DNA from: Liquidambar formosana
Taxonomy: Eukaryota; Streptophyta; Magnoliopsida; Saxifragales; Altingiaceae
Length of the DNA stretch: 64,000 bases
Direction: 5' to 3'
NCBI GenBank assembly: GCA_039720395.1
Contig: CM077826.1
Span: forward strand, 18,725,053-18,789,052
Under the pieces are notes generated by a model, which did not search any database, was not told the DNA's origin, and was given only the letters and a program-made list of their open reading frames with translations. Below, piece after piece: positions 44,001 through 54,312 of the stretch. A program made the translations under genes and the position numbers. Positions within the stretch are counted from its first letter, which is position 1; every line of letters begins with the position of its first letter.

Positions 44001-44361
44001 ATTTTCTATATTGCGGGTTTCCAGAGCCCACCTTTGACCAAGCTACCAAGATCCGAGTTCCGGGTTTTGAAATCTTCTTCACCGAATGGTATCCAATCAC
44101 AGCTGAAATGGTGGATGATGATGCCATCAATGATGAGTTCTGGGAAAAGAAAGAGGAGGACTAGGCAGAGAACCTTGATGCAGGGGCTATGACTGAAATG
44201 TTCCAAGACATGATCCTCATCATGGAAGACTCGACCATTGAAGAACTCCAGGGTTCGTCCATTAGCCATGCTACCTTGCCACTCCTGAATTGGTACCTTG
44301 AATGTGGTGTCGTTGCGGAGATCCATGAAGAAGAAGACCTTGGCCTACCTGATAGCAGCTT
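41033..44361 (+). pseudogene. Element A gag-protease, two in-frame stops
   Basis: The first ATG in frame (MADERTSEGHFDLEACLK) is at 41033. One frame runs to 44361, broken by TGA at 41546 (Arg codon in B) and TAG at 44162 (Trp codon in B). Domains: gag (LKWFLSLDENRTRTWEDI, about 41606-41875), two Ogre-type knuckles CKYHQSKGHATNRC (about 42200) and CQYHRAPGHDTEAC (about 42520), and an aspartic protease with LIDNGSALNV (catalytic Asp codon at 43271). A G-patch-like stretch (FFPGMGLGRRQQGIP, then FGLGYEP) lies at about 43765-43860. DNG in place of DSG/DTG is usual for Tat proteases as far as I recall. Apart from the two stops, 3.3 kb is free of frameshifts, so decay is slight. Confidence 0.9.
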
Positions 44362-44532
44362 GTAGGTGTCTTAGTTTAGTAATATTTCCCTAATTCAATA
44401 AGATGTATCTACTTTACTCACTTTGTGGAGTCATAGTATTGATACAGATTTGTTTGTTTTCCTTCTTTCTTTTGTGTGTCATTCCTATTATTCCTAGTCA
44501 ATAAAGTGTGCTTTCTTTCTCTATATATGCAG
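44362..44532 (+). other. Element A putative intron between protease and RT
   Basis: The donor is CTT/GTAGGT at 44362 and the acceptor is CTATATATGCAG at 44532 after a T/C-rich tract. Removing the 171 bp would delete the gag-protease stop (44363-44365) and place the RT ORF (ATG at 44552) in the same frame. The donor is weaker than B's GTAAGT. Confidence 0.6.
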
Positions 44533-47500
44533 TGTCTCTTTTCTCTCCTCTATGGATATTTATGGCATGGATATAGATCCTAGGAACGATGTCCCCCCGG
44601 AGCTCGTTGAGCAAAGGAAAAGGGGCGTCACCGAACCTAATATGGATGAATTGGAATCAATCAACTTAGGGACGAATGAATTGCCAAGAATAGTTAAAAT
44701 TGGGAAAACCCTCTCCCCCGTTGAAAAAGAAAAGATGATCTCCCTCTTGAAAGCCAACATTATGGCTTTTGCATGGTCTTATGAAGACATGCCTGGCATC
44801 GACCCCGATATTGTGCAACACTATATCCCCACTAATTCCCTATAGAAACCGGTAAAGCAGAAACTCAGAAGATTAAAACCAGAATGGGCTCTAAAAGTAA
44901 AAGAAGAGGTAACTAAACAACTAGACGCGGGTTTCCTCCAAGTTGTGGAGTACCCCGAGTGGTTGTCGAATATAGTGCCTGTGCCTAAAAAAGATGGGAA
45001 AGTAAGGATGTGTGTCGATTTCCGAGATCTCAACGCCGCGAGCCCTAAGGATGACTTTCCTTTACCCCATATCGACGTGTTGGTGGATAGTACAGTGGGA
45101 CATGCACTCCTCTCCTTCATGGACGGATTCTCCGGGTATAACCAGATAAAGATGGCGCCTCAAGACGTGGAGAAAACAGCCTTTATCACGCAATGGGGAA
45201 CGTACTGTTACAAGGTAATGCCTTTTGGCTTAAGAAACGCTGGGGCTACTTACCAAAGAGCAGCTACGACCCTATTGCATGATATGATCCATAAGGAAGT
45301 CGAGGTTTACGTCGATGATATGATCGTGAAGTCCGTGGATAGAGAAGGGCATTTCAAGGCACTAGAGAAATTCCTAGAGCGAGCAAAAAAGTACAATCTC
45401 CGTCTCAACCCACAGAAGTGCGCTTTTGGTGTCACTGCAAGCAAGTTATTGGGGTTTATGATCACTCAGAGAGGTATCGAAGTGGACCCAGGGAAGATAA
45501 AAGCTATTGTGGAGATGGAGCCGCCTAGCACTGAGAAGCAGATCCGGGGTCTTCTGGGAAGAGTTCAATACATAAGCCGATTCATTGCCAACTTGACCAT
45601 GGTTTGCGAACCAATCTTCAAATTGCTTAAGAAAGGTGTGCCAAAAGTATGGAACGAAGAATGCCAAGAGGCCTTTGAGACCATTAAGAGATACTTGAGC
45701 AATCCTCCAATCTTAGTTCCCCCACGGCAAGGTGCGCCGCTTTTGTTATACTTAACGGTCACCGAAACCGCGACGGGGGCTATGTTAGCTCAATATCTCG
45801 AAGGGTCTACAAAGGAGAATGCCATCTATTACTTAAGCAAGAAAATGACAGACTATGAAGTGAAGTACAATGCGATTGAAAAAGCTTGTGTGGCACTAGT
45901 ATGGGCGACGCAGAAACTCCGACACTACATGATGTCCTTCGAAGTGTTCTTGATAAGTCGCATGGACCCGTTGAAGTACCTGGTAGAAAGGCCAGTATTG
46001 TCATTCAGAACTGCTCGATGGTCAATTCTCCTCAATGAATTCGACATCAAGTACGTGAGTCAGAAGTCTATCAAGGGAAGCGTCATCGCAGACTACCTAG
46101 CCAGCTGTCCGGTGTCATCATCCGCTCCGTTCAACGATCAATTCCCAGATGAGGACGTGCTAGAGATTGGTAGAAAAACTTGGAGAGTACACTTCGATGG
46201 GGCAGCCAATAAGAAAGGTTATGGGATAGGAGTCCTGCTGGTCTCACCCGAAGAGGCATTTACACCGTTAGCGGTCAAGTTGGGGTTCGAAGCTACCAAC
46301 AACATTGCTGAGTATGAGGCCTGTATCCTAGCACTGGAAGCGGCACTTGAATTGGGGATCAAAGAATTGGAAGTGTTCGGGGACTCAGCACTAATCATTT
46401 GCCAGATAAAAGGGGAATGGAAAACTCGAGATGAGAAATTGTTGCCTTACCATGCCTATCTGGAAGCTCTAACCAAGGAGTTCTCAGAGATAGAGTTCAA
46501 CTACCTTTCAAGAAATAAGAACCAGTTCGCCGATGCCTTGGCAACCCTAGCGTCCATGGTGGAGATACCTGAAGGGGGAAATGTGAAGCCGTTGGTGATA
46601 GAATGTCGAGACAAGCCTATGTACTGTTGTGCAATCCGAGGAGGAGAAGTGAATGATGGCTATCCGTGGTTCCATGACATAATGAAGTTCATTGAAGAAA
46701 AGGAGTACCCAGAAGGAGCATCTCTCATTGACAGAAAAACCTTAAGGCGACTAGCAAGTCACTATGTACTTTGTGGAGGAAAGCTATATCGAAGGTCATA
46801 CGACGGGATCCACCTGCTGTGTGTCACCGAGGAGGAAGCCGAGCATCTGATTAAAGAAATCCATGAAGGAACAGGGGCTCCGCACATGAACGGCTATATG
46901 TTGGCTAAGAAAATCATGAGGCTAGGCTATTATTGGTCCACCATGGAAAGAGACTGCCACGCACATGTCAAGAAGTGCCACAATGCCAACTGTTCGCCAG
47001 TGGACAACATTTGCCTTCTATGCCTTTAACGAGTATGTCATCACCTTGGCCATTCGCGGTATGGGGGATAGATATCATCGGACAGATCAAGCCAAAGGCA
47101 TCAAATGGGCATGAATACATCCTGGTCGCCATCGACTACTTCACTAAGTGGGTGGAAGCAGCGTCCTTCAAGACCTTGAATTCCAAGAAGGTAGCACAGT
47201 TCATACAGCACAGCATCATCTATCGATATGGGGTACCGCATGAAGTTATCTCAGACAATGGCCAGCACTTTCAGAAAGAAACCCATGAGCTCTTGCAAAA
47301 GTATGGCATAGTTCACCATCTGTCGTCGCCATACCGTCCTCAGACTAATGGAGCGGTGGAAGCAGCTAACAAGAACATCAAGAAGATACTACAGAAGACT
47401 GCGGACTCACACACAGACTGGCATGAGAAGTTTCCATTGGCTCTATGGGGTTACAGAACATCAATAAGGTCGTCAACAGGGGCTACCCCTTATTCTCTAG

Positions 47501-47910
47501 TTTATGGAATGGAAGCCGTGTTGCCAGTTGAATTGGAAGTTCCTTCACTAAGAGTTGCCGTGGAGAGCCAGATAACAGAAGTGGACTGGGTTAAGAGCCG
47601 CTATGATGAGTTAGCTTTGCTGGATGAAAGGCGTTTAAGGGCGCTGTATCATGTTCAGGGGTATCAACGGAGAGTTGCCAGAGCATTCAACAAGCATGTC
47701 AAAGATCGAGGTCTAAAGAAAGGGGATGTAGTGCTGAAAGAAATCAGAGCTCCAGTGTTCGATCCGCGGGGAAAATTCAAGCCAAGTTGGGGTGGGCCAT
47801 ACATTATCAAAGAGATATTGCCAGCAGGGGCTGTTCGCCTCATGGATTTAGATGGAATTGAGTTCGCTCGTCCAACTAATTTGGATCAATTGAAGAAATA
47901 TCATGTTTGA
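44533..47910 (+). pseudogene. Element A pol: RT, RNase H, archaeal-type RNase H, integrase (one stop, one frameshift)
   Basis: It reads on from ATG 44552 (MDIYGMDIDPRNDV). RT lies at about 44970-45490 with VYVDDMIVKS (Asp-Asp at 45314-45319). Gypsy RNase H is at about 45735-46000. The archaeal-type RNase H is at about 46170-46570 (VHFDGAANKKGYGIGVLL; EYEACILALEAALELG; FGDSALI). Integrase has its zinc part at about 46860-46990 (HVKKCH) and the core triad Asp 47071, Asp 47254 and Glu 47359 with DD35E spacing, ending KKYHV. The breaks are an in-frame TAG at 44843 and one missing base near 46981 that throws integrase out of frame. Dual RNase H places it in Tat. All catalytic residues I can check are intact. 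Confidence 0.92.
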
Positions 47911-48204
47911 AGCCTGCTAGGTTGAAAACCCGTAAGGGCGGCCTAGGCAAAAGTTAAGGCATAAGAACTACGTAAGACCTGATTCTCCATTCAAAAACAA
48001 AAACAAAAAAAAAACAAAAAAAAAGAAGGAAAAAAAACCATGGAGATACGCAGGCAACCCATAAAGTTACCTTGGGTGCGGTCTAAATCAAACAAGAAAA
48101 TCCCAAATTTGATTTATTATTGGCAATTTATTCAAAACTAAAATTGATTGACATAGCAATTCATTGGTATTAAGTAAAAGAACTATAAATATGCCATAAA
48201 TATC
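47911..48204 (+). other. Spacer between pol and the antisense ORF
   Basis: The convergent 3' ends of the two transcription units lie here. It contains an A-rich run (47995-48037). AATTTGATTTATTATTGGC could serve polyadenylation on either strand, but no signal is certain. Confidence 0.4.
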
Positions 48205-49494
48205 CTATTCTATTTTCTTGAGCCTCTTTGCAGCTCGCTCTTCAGCTTTCTTCTCCTCTCTTGCATGTCTTTTTTTCTTCCTCGAGTCATGTTCATAAGC
48301 TGTTGTTACTGCTTCCATAATATCTTCTCTGCAAGGTCCAAGTTCATTGTTCTTGATAAGTCCAAAAATCCTTTCTCTTCGAGTAGTCTCTCTCTCACCC
48401 AAATTACTTTTCAACCATTCCTTATACTCTGAGCTCATCATATACGGACCATCAGTATTCGTAACTTGGGTTAGTGTTAGCTTTCTAGGCCATCGGTCCT
48501 TCGCCCAAGTCACTACAGAAAGACCCGCGGGCACCACAGGATAGTCACCTTTCAAGGAAGTAGGTATGGTTTGCATGGCACCCATCTGACGAAGAACCCT
48601 TAAAGGCCAATAAAAAGAAGTAGACCTCAGTCCTATGAGTCTCACCATGGCGCATCCAGAAGTCCGCAGAAGCACCTGGTCACTGCAGCCCCATATGAAG
48701 ACAAACCACTTGATATTCCTCCATGAAAGGGTTTGGAAGTAACCTAGCCAATCCCTAAATGAAAACTCTCCAGGCAGTTCAATGCGGCGAAGGCAGTAAT
48801 GCTGGGGCTTGTATGATGTAATGGCAATAGGCGATAAGAAATTCAGTCTTTCAAGCAACCACATCTGCAGTAGAATGGGGCTACCTCCTAAAGGAACCTT
48901 TGGGTCCTCATGAGTTTTATCCAAACCATTCAGGGTTTCAGCTAGCACCATGGGAATCAAGTTATGGCCCTTGGCAAGGAGAGGAATCAAGTCACAGATT
49001 TGAATGGGAACATGTGGAGTACCAGTGGAAATAAGAAAACGACCAATGAGGCAAAAGGCAAGAGCATGCTTAATAGGAAAGGTAAAATTCAGAATACCTT
49101 TACTATCATAAGCTAAAAAAGAGGTTGCCAATTTCATCAAGTCTACCATATGGTCCTTTACAAACGTAGAGGCATATTGTGGGTGAATCCCAAGTAGATT
49201 GGAGAAAGAAGTAAGAAAGCTTGGGCGAGGAGTAGGGAGAATGAAAGGACCTACCGTTGAAACTCCATACAATGCACAGAATTCCTCCATGGTTGGGCAC
49301 AGTTCTTCATAGTTGAAGCGGAACACATGAACTTGAGGATCCCAAAAATATGTAGCAGCAGTCAAGAGGTTCGTTTCAAGCCTCACATGCCTCAAGGAGA
49401 GCAATGGATCCAAGCCAAAGCACTTGAACTCAGATTTTGCTTCAGCACTCGTAACTCTCAAAAACCCTCCTAAAAATTTGTCTAGAGCCTCCAT
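48205..49494 (-). CDS. DUF7745-like antisense protein of element A, intact, 429 aa
   Basis: This is a complete single-exon ORF on the strand opposite gag-pol. It starts MEALDKFLGGFLRVTSAEAK. The pattern ATYFWDPQVHVFRF, then EELCPTMEEFCALYG, is the DUF7745-type signature of plant element-borne proteins. The middle has a hydrophobic PIKHALAFCLIGRFLIS and a Trp-rich block (FRDWLGYFQTLSWRNIKWFV). The end is highly basic (KKKRHAREEKKAEERAAKR), suggesting nucleic-acid binding or nuclear import. Extra antisense ORFs after pol are known from Tat-lineage elements; what this one does is unknown to me. A TATA box lies 49 bp before the ATG. It is the only fully open protein gene of A, while B's copy has two breaks. 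Confidence 0.85.
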   Translation of the reverse strand: MEALDKFLGGFLRVTSAEAKSEFKCFGLDPLLSLRHVRLETNLLTAATYFWDPQVHVFRFNYEELCPTMEEFCALYGVSTVGPFILPTPRPSFLTSFSNLLGIHPQYASTFVKDHMVDLMKLATSFLAYDSKGILNFTFPIKHALAFCLIGRFLISTGTPHVPIQICDLIPLLAKGHNLIPMVLAETLNGLDKTHEDPKVPLGGSPILLQMWLLERLNFLSPIAITSYKPQHYCLRRIELPGEFSFRDWLGYFQTLSWRNIKWFVFIWGCSDQVLLRTSGCAMVRLIGLRSTSFYWPLRVLRQMGAMQTIPTSLKGDYPVVPAGLSVVTWAKDRWPRKLTLTQVTNTDGPYMMSSEYKEWLKSNLGERETTRRERIFGLIKNNELGPCREDIMEAVTTAYEHDSRKKKRHAREEKKAEERAAKRLKKIE

Positions 49495-49542
49495 AATTTC
49501 TAATGAATGAATACAAGTAGGTTTAGGAACCTCTTGGATGTG

Positions 49543-49550
49543 TTTTTATA
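49543..49550 (-). promoter_or_regulatory. TATA box of the A DUF7745-like gene
   Basis: The minus strand reads TATAAAAA 49 bp before the ATG at 49494, the same spacing as in element B. The GC module lies about 85 bp further upstream. Confidence 0.6.
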
Positions 49551-49634
49551 GGGAAAAGGTCACAAATCCAAGTTCAAATAGGAAAAAACCCATCAGAATA
49601 GGAAGTTTCCTATTCAAAGTGGGATTTCCGCTTC

Positions 49635-49697
49635 GGGCTCGGGTAACCACCCAGGCCTGGGCGGCTAGCCTCCCGAGGCCTGGTGGTCACCCAAGCC
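49635..49697. repeat. GC-rich module of element A, single and shortened
   Basis: It has GGGTAACCACCC, one GGCGGCTAGCC core and TGGTGGTCACCC. It is about 20 bp shorter than the others. Its two flanks correspond to the outer flanks of B's two modules (28177 onward on one side, 24764 and below on the other). Confidence 0.8.
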
Positions 49698-49974
49698 ACT
49701 TTGTTTTGGTTTTGCTTCTCGCTTTGTCTCGCTTTGACGCGTGATCAAACCTCCTTCCAAATGAGATATTCAACACTTTTTGAGCTTAAAATCAATCAAA
49801 TTCCATCTTGAAATCAATTCCTTGAATTGATTTTATGTTCAAAAGGGTTGAATATATTTCCCCTGTGTCATGCCAACTCAAGTGACAATGTGTTAAGTCA
49901 CTTTCCTCTTGCACCATGCCTGTTCAATCTTGATAAATTGATCATATATCCTCATTTCAAATCTTGATTTTTCA

Positions 49975-51440
49975 TCCCACTTGGTTGAATATATTCATCA
50001 CTTGAATATATTTTTCCATTTCAAAAGTGTATTCACCCTTTGAATATGCTTCTCAGTTTCAAATTCTCATTTTCTATCATACTTGGTTGAATATATTCAT
50101 CACTTGAATATATTCTTCCATTTCAAAAGCATGTTCGCCTATTGAATATGCTTCCTAGTTTCAGATCCTCATTATCACTTACTTGGTTAAATATATTCAT
50201 CACTTGAATATATTTCTCCATTTCAATGATATGTTCATCACTTGAACATACTTCTCAGATATTTTGTCACTTACTTGGTTAAGTATATCCATCGCTTGGG
50301 TACACTTCTCCATTTCAATGGTATGTTCATCACTTGAACATACTTCTCAGATCATTTGTCACTTACTTGGTTAAGTATATCCATCACTTGGGTATATTTC
50401 TCCATTTCAATGGTATACTCATCACTTGAGTATACTTCTCAGATATTTGGTCACTTACTTGGTTAAGTATATCCATCGCTTAGGTATATTTCTCCATTTC
50501 AATGGTATGTTCATCACTTGAACATACTTCTCAGATTATTTGTCACTTACTTGGTTAAATATATTCATCACTTGAATATATTTCTCCATTTCAATGGTAT
50601 ACTCATCACTTGAGTATACTTCTCAGATTATTCTCTATCTTACTTGCTTAAGTACATCCGTCGCTTGGATATATTTCTCTATTTCAATGGTATGTTTATC
50701 ACTTAAACATACTTGTCACTTACTTGGTTAAGTATATCCATCACTTGGATATATTTCTCTATTTCAATGGTATGTTTATCACTTAAACATACTTGTCACT
50801 TACTTGGTTAAGTATATTCGTGACTAGAATATATTTCTCCATTTCAATGGTGTACTCATCACTTGAGTACACTTCTCAGATTATTCTTATCTTACTTGGT
50901 TAAATATATCCGTCGTTTGGATATATTTCTCCATTTCAATGGTATGCTCACCACTTGAGTATACTTCTCAGATTTCATTCTCAGATTACTTGGTTAAATA
51001 TATCCATCGCTTGGATATATTTCTCCATTTCAATGGTATGCTCACCACTTGAGTATACTTCTCAGATTTCATTCTCAGATTACTTGGTAAAATATATCCA
51101 TCGCTTGGATATATTTCTCCATTTCAATGGTATGCTCACCACTTGAGTATACTTCTCAGATTTCATTCTCACATTACTTGGTTAAATATATTCGTGACCT
51201 GAATATATTTCTCCATTTCAGTGGTATACTCATCACTTGAGTATACTTCTCAGATATTTTGTCACTCACTTAGTTAAATATATTCGTGACCTGAATATAC
51301 TTCTCCATTTCTAAGGTACGTTCATCACTTGAACGTACTTTTCAGATCTCATTCTCATCACTTGGTTAAATATATTCGTGACTAGAATATATTTTTCCGT
51401 TTCAAAAGTATGTTCATTCGTAGTGGCTTGAATATGCTTC
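49975..51440 (+). repeat. Hairpin tandem array of element A, about 16 units of about 92 bp
   Basis: Each unit has hairpin 1 (ATATATTCA/TGAATATAT or variants, 5-nt loop TCACT) and hairpin 2 (for example GTATACTCA/TGAGTATAC, loop TCACT). They are joined by TTCTCCATTTCAATG and TTCTCAGAT...TTACTTGGTT linkers. Stem variants change on both sides together: TATGTTCA (50231), TATACTCA (50414), TATGTTTA (50691), TGTACTCA (50851), TACGTTCA (51317). Confidence 0.88.
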
Positions 51441-51620
51441 TCTTATCAATTCTTAACCCCCAGTGGTTTAAGTATACTCATGACTTGAGTACACTTCCTT
51501 ATTTCAGTCTCAGGTTTTCAACCTCCCATCATTGTTGGTATCAGTGTGTGATTTCTCCGGGCTTTTTGGCCAAAAATGGGTTGTTCTTTATCATTGGTTC
51601 ACAAGTGTAACTTGTTCGCC

Positions 51621-51633
51621 AATGAGGGGCTTC
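51621..51633 (+). other. Element A polypurine tract
   Basis: AATGAGGGGCTTC abuts the 3' LTR and is identical to B's (23464-23476, minus). Confidence 0.65.
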
Positions 51634-54233
51634 TGTCACACCCCATTTTTGCACCACCTTACTAGGGCTCATCATTTCATGCATGTTTTTGTTTTGTTTT
51701 TGAGTCTAGTCACTTGCATTAGTTTTCTAGAGTCACAAGGACAATGGATATGAATTTTGGTTCAAATTGGAGTTGATCTTGAGGGATAATAAGAGCTTTT
51801 GTGACTTGAGGGGCATAATCGTCTTTTAAGTCCCAAACTTTTCATTTGACCTTGGAATGATCTCCAAATTGTCAATTGGAGTTCATATGGATGCATATGA
51901 GGTATTAAGTCCCGTGGCCCTGATGATGAGTTTAGTGTGGTTATTACGGATTATCGTTGAAGAATTAGTGCGAATCACAGCATGAGATTTTTGGTTAAAA
52001 TGAAAAGAAAATTATTTTATTAAATTAGCCATTTTTATCATGACACTAACACGTGTACGTATGTGATGAGTGTGTGTACGCACATACGATACATGTGCAT
52101 GCGTGTTAGCGGTCAGTCTCCCAATTTTTATAAAAGACAATTTCCTTTTCCTATTCAGATTAGAAGTCTTTCATCATTATAAAATACCTTTTGATTATTC
52201 TCCAAGGAAACCTAGTCCAAGAAGGAAAGGGAAACTCCAGATTTCAGCTATAAATACTCTCTTAATGTCTTTAAACAAGGGAGAGGAGAAGAGGGTTTGG
52301 AGGGAGTGAAATTCGTCATAATTCAGCAGCAGATTTTCTGAAAACCAGCAGTCGTATTTTAATCATAACGTTTTCATCCGAAGTCAGAATTTGATGAAAT
52401 TGGTCTTGTTAGAAATATAATTCAATTCTCTACAACTTTGTATTTCACAAGCTTTGTCCAAATCCAACGTTTTCATACCCAAAAACGCGATTGAAGTTGC
52501 TGCTGCTGCAAAGTGACGAAAATCACTTTTCTTTTCTCTTGTTCTCTTTTTGTTTTCTATTTTCTTTTCAAACTTGAGTGAGTTTTGATCTCTTTGCTGT
52601 GATACCACTTTGACAAAGAGGAGGATTCGTGTTGGTTTGATTCACTCTAAAGACCTGAGGAGCCACGAACAATTACAAACACAAAGGAAGGCCCTTCCTA
52701 AGGTATTCTCCTTCTCTATTCAAGCTTAAACTAGGTTTTCATATGGGTTAGGCTTATTGCATGTTAAAGGTAACTTTTTTATCATGTATTAACACTCTAG
52801 TTAGTTAATATACATGGAATATCTATTTTTTATCTACTGTTTAGCATGCTTTAGGGCTGTCCTTTAGGTTTTTAATGCATAGTTATGATTCTTGTGCTCC
52901 TGTTTGTCCTTGTGCTAGGATTAGTGTCATTGCATGTTAGAGTTAGGATTTTCATCATATTATATTGCTTTAGTTAGTTAATATGCATGATTTAATTTCT
53001 GTTTAGTTTGGTTTTAGCATGATTAAAGTATGTCTTGTGAGTTTTTAAGCATATTTGTGAGTTTAGGGTTTTAGAGTCATTGTTTCGTGTTTGTTTTCAT
53101 ATAGCATGATAAAGTAGACTTTTTTATTTGGTTTTTCTTCATGTTTGCTGTATATGTTTTTCATATGGAGTAAACATGATAGTTTTGCATGCATGTTAGT
53201 ATGTTCTAGGGTTTTTATGCATGATATGGTTCTAGGAATATGTTAGGACTTATTATTGTTCGCTGTTTTTGCTATTGGCATGCTTAGTGGATGATTTTAG
53301 GTCATAATACTATTCTGTCCAGATTTGCATGTTAGTGTTTTTGCATGGTTTTGAGCACTTGTAAGGGTGCAAATAGGTGTGGTATTTGTCCTATGGCAAA
53401 TAGGGCTGCTTATGTCTGAAATAGCTAATGTTTGGAGTAATTGCGCTCAGGTAAGTGGGTGTGAAGGTGCCCCAATTCACCTTTCTTCCTTATCCCTTCT
53501 CTTCTCCCTATCTAGGGTTAATTTTTAATATGATCCTATGGTTTAATTAGAGGTTTCCTTAACCAACAAAATTCTGGTTTTTATTAAGGTTTCCATTTTG
53601 TGGATTTCTTTCCTAAAATCAAACTTTCTATCAATTCTCTTTTGATCAAATAAGGAAACCTAGGGTTTTTACCATAGGTTTGTATTAGGATTTAACCTTA
53701 GTTCTAATCGAACTACGTGGACTTTGATCCATGTATTTCGTTGCATGGTACGTAGGCGCTCTTCGTGAGGCTCAAGTCCGTTCTAGGATCCAAGCATCCT
53801 AGGTTTATTTTGTTTTCTTTTCTTCTTTTTCTTTTTCTATTTTTTTTTTGCTTATTATGCATGGATGGATGAATGAAATATATGATATGCATGCAATTCT
53901 TGTGATGATATACTTGCTGATTTTTGTATGGAAAGATCTTGATTTAGCCCAAATGAACTGAGAGACCGAAAGGGTGACATGGGTGCCTATAGGCTTTGCC
54001 TAGAACCTTCCCATGTCATAACTTAGCCTCCGAATCCCCGATTTCTTTGGTTTTCAAAAGATTGGTTTTTGCCTTTCCTTTTTTATGGAGTCATTCAAAT
54101 TGTTTTCCTAAAACAAACTATTTTTAGGGTTTTCCTTGTTTCCTTTAAAAAATAAGGTGGCGACTCCTTTCCTTTTTCTTTTTCAAACCCATTTTCTTTC
54201 AATCCCTTGTGGGCCCAATTTCCGGGGTTCACA
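51634..54233 (+). repeat. Element A 3' LTR
   Basis: 2600 bp, nearly identical to 37554-40156, with the TATA box at 52249-52256. Confidence 0.93.
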
Positions 54234-54238
54234 AATTA

Positions 54239-54312
54239 AACATAAGAAATTAACTTAGCCCAATTAAACTTTATAGAGTCTAGCCCACAAATCCCCAGTG
54301 GAGTCGCCAAAC
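54239..54312 (-). other. Element B leader start and primer-binding site (54292-54309)
   Basis: The minus strand reads TGGCGACTCCACTGGGGA just inside B's 5' LTR, then ATTTGTGGGCTAGACTC as in A. Insertion of element A after this point separated it from gag. Confidence 0.8.

Larger units (their letters stand above)
37554..54233 (+). mobile_element. Element A: Tat-lineage (Ogre-like) Ty3/gypsy retrotransposon, 16.68 kb
   Basis: The LTRs are 37554-40156 and 51634-54233 (TGTCACACC to GGGGTTCACA). By eye I found about ten substitutions and three small indels between them, which means a recent insertion. The order is primer-binding site, gag-protease, intron, RT-RNase H-second RNase H-integrase, antisense DUF7745-like gene, GC module, hairpin array and polypurine tract. 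It sits in the leader of element B in the opposite orientation. Confidence 0.95.
37549..54238. repeat. 5-bp target duplication of element A (37549-37553 and 54234-54238)
   Basis: AATTA on both sides. Joining the flanks restores the leader sequence seen uninterrupted in element A near 40232-40242. Confidence 0.92.

Noticed and set aside
48347..49300. Possible sense-strand genes opposite the DUF7745-like ORF
   Set aside because: They are short shadows, and the minus frame alone is long, conserved in B and preceded by a TATA box.
52070..52608. Open frames shared by both A LTRs (also at 37991-38529)
   Set aside because: They are duplicated only because the LTR is duplicated. The TATA box lies inside them and no protein motif is seen.
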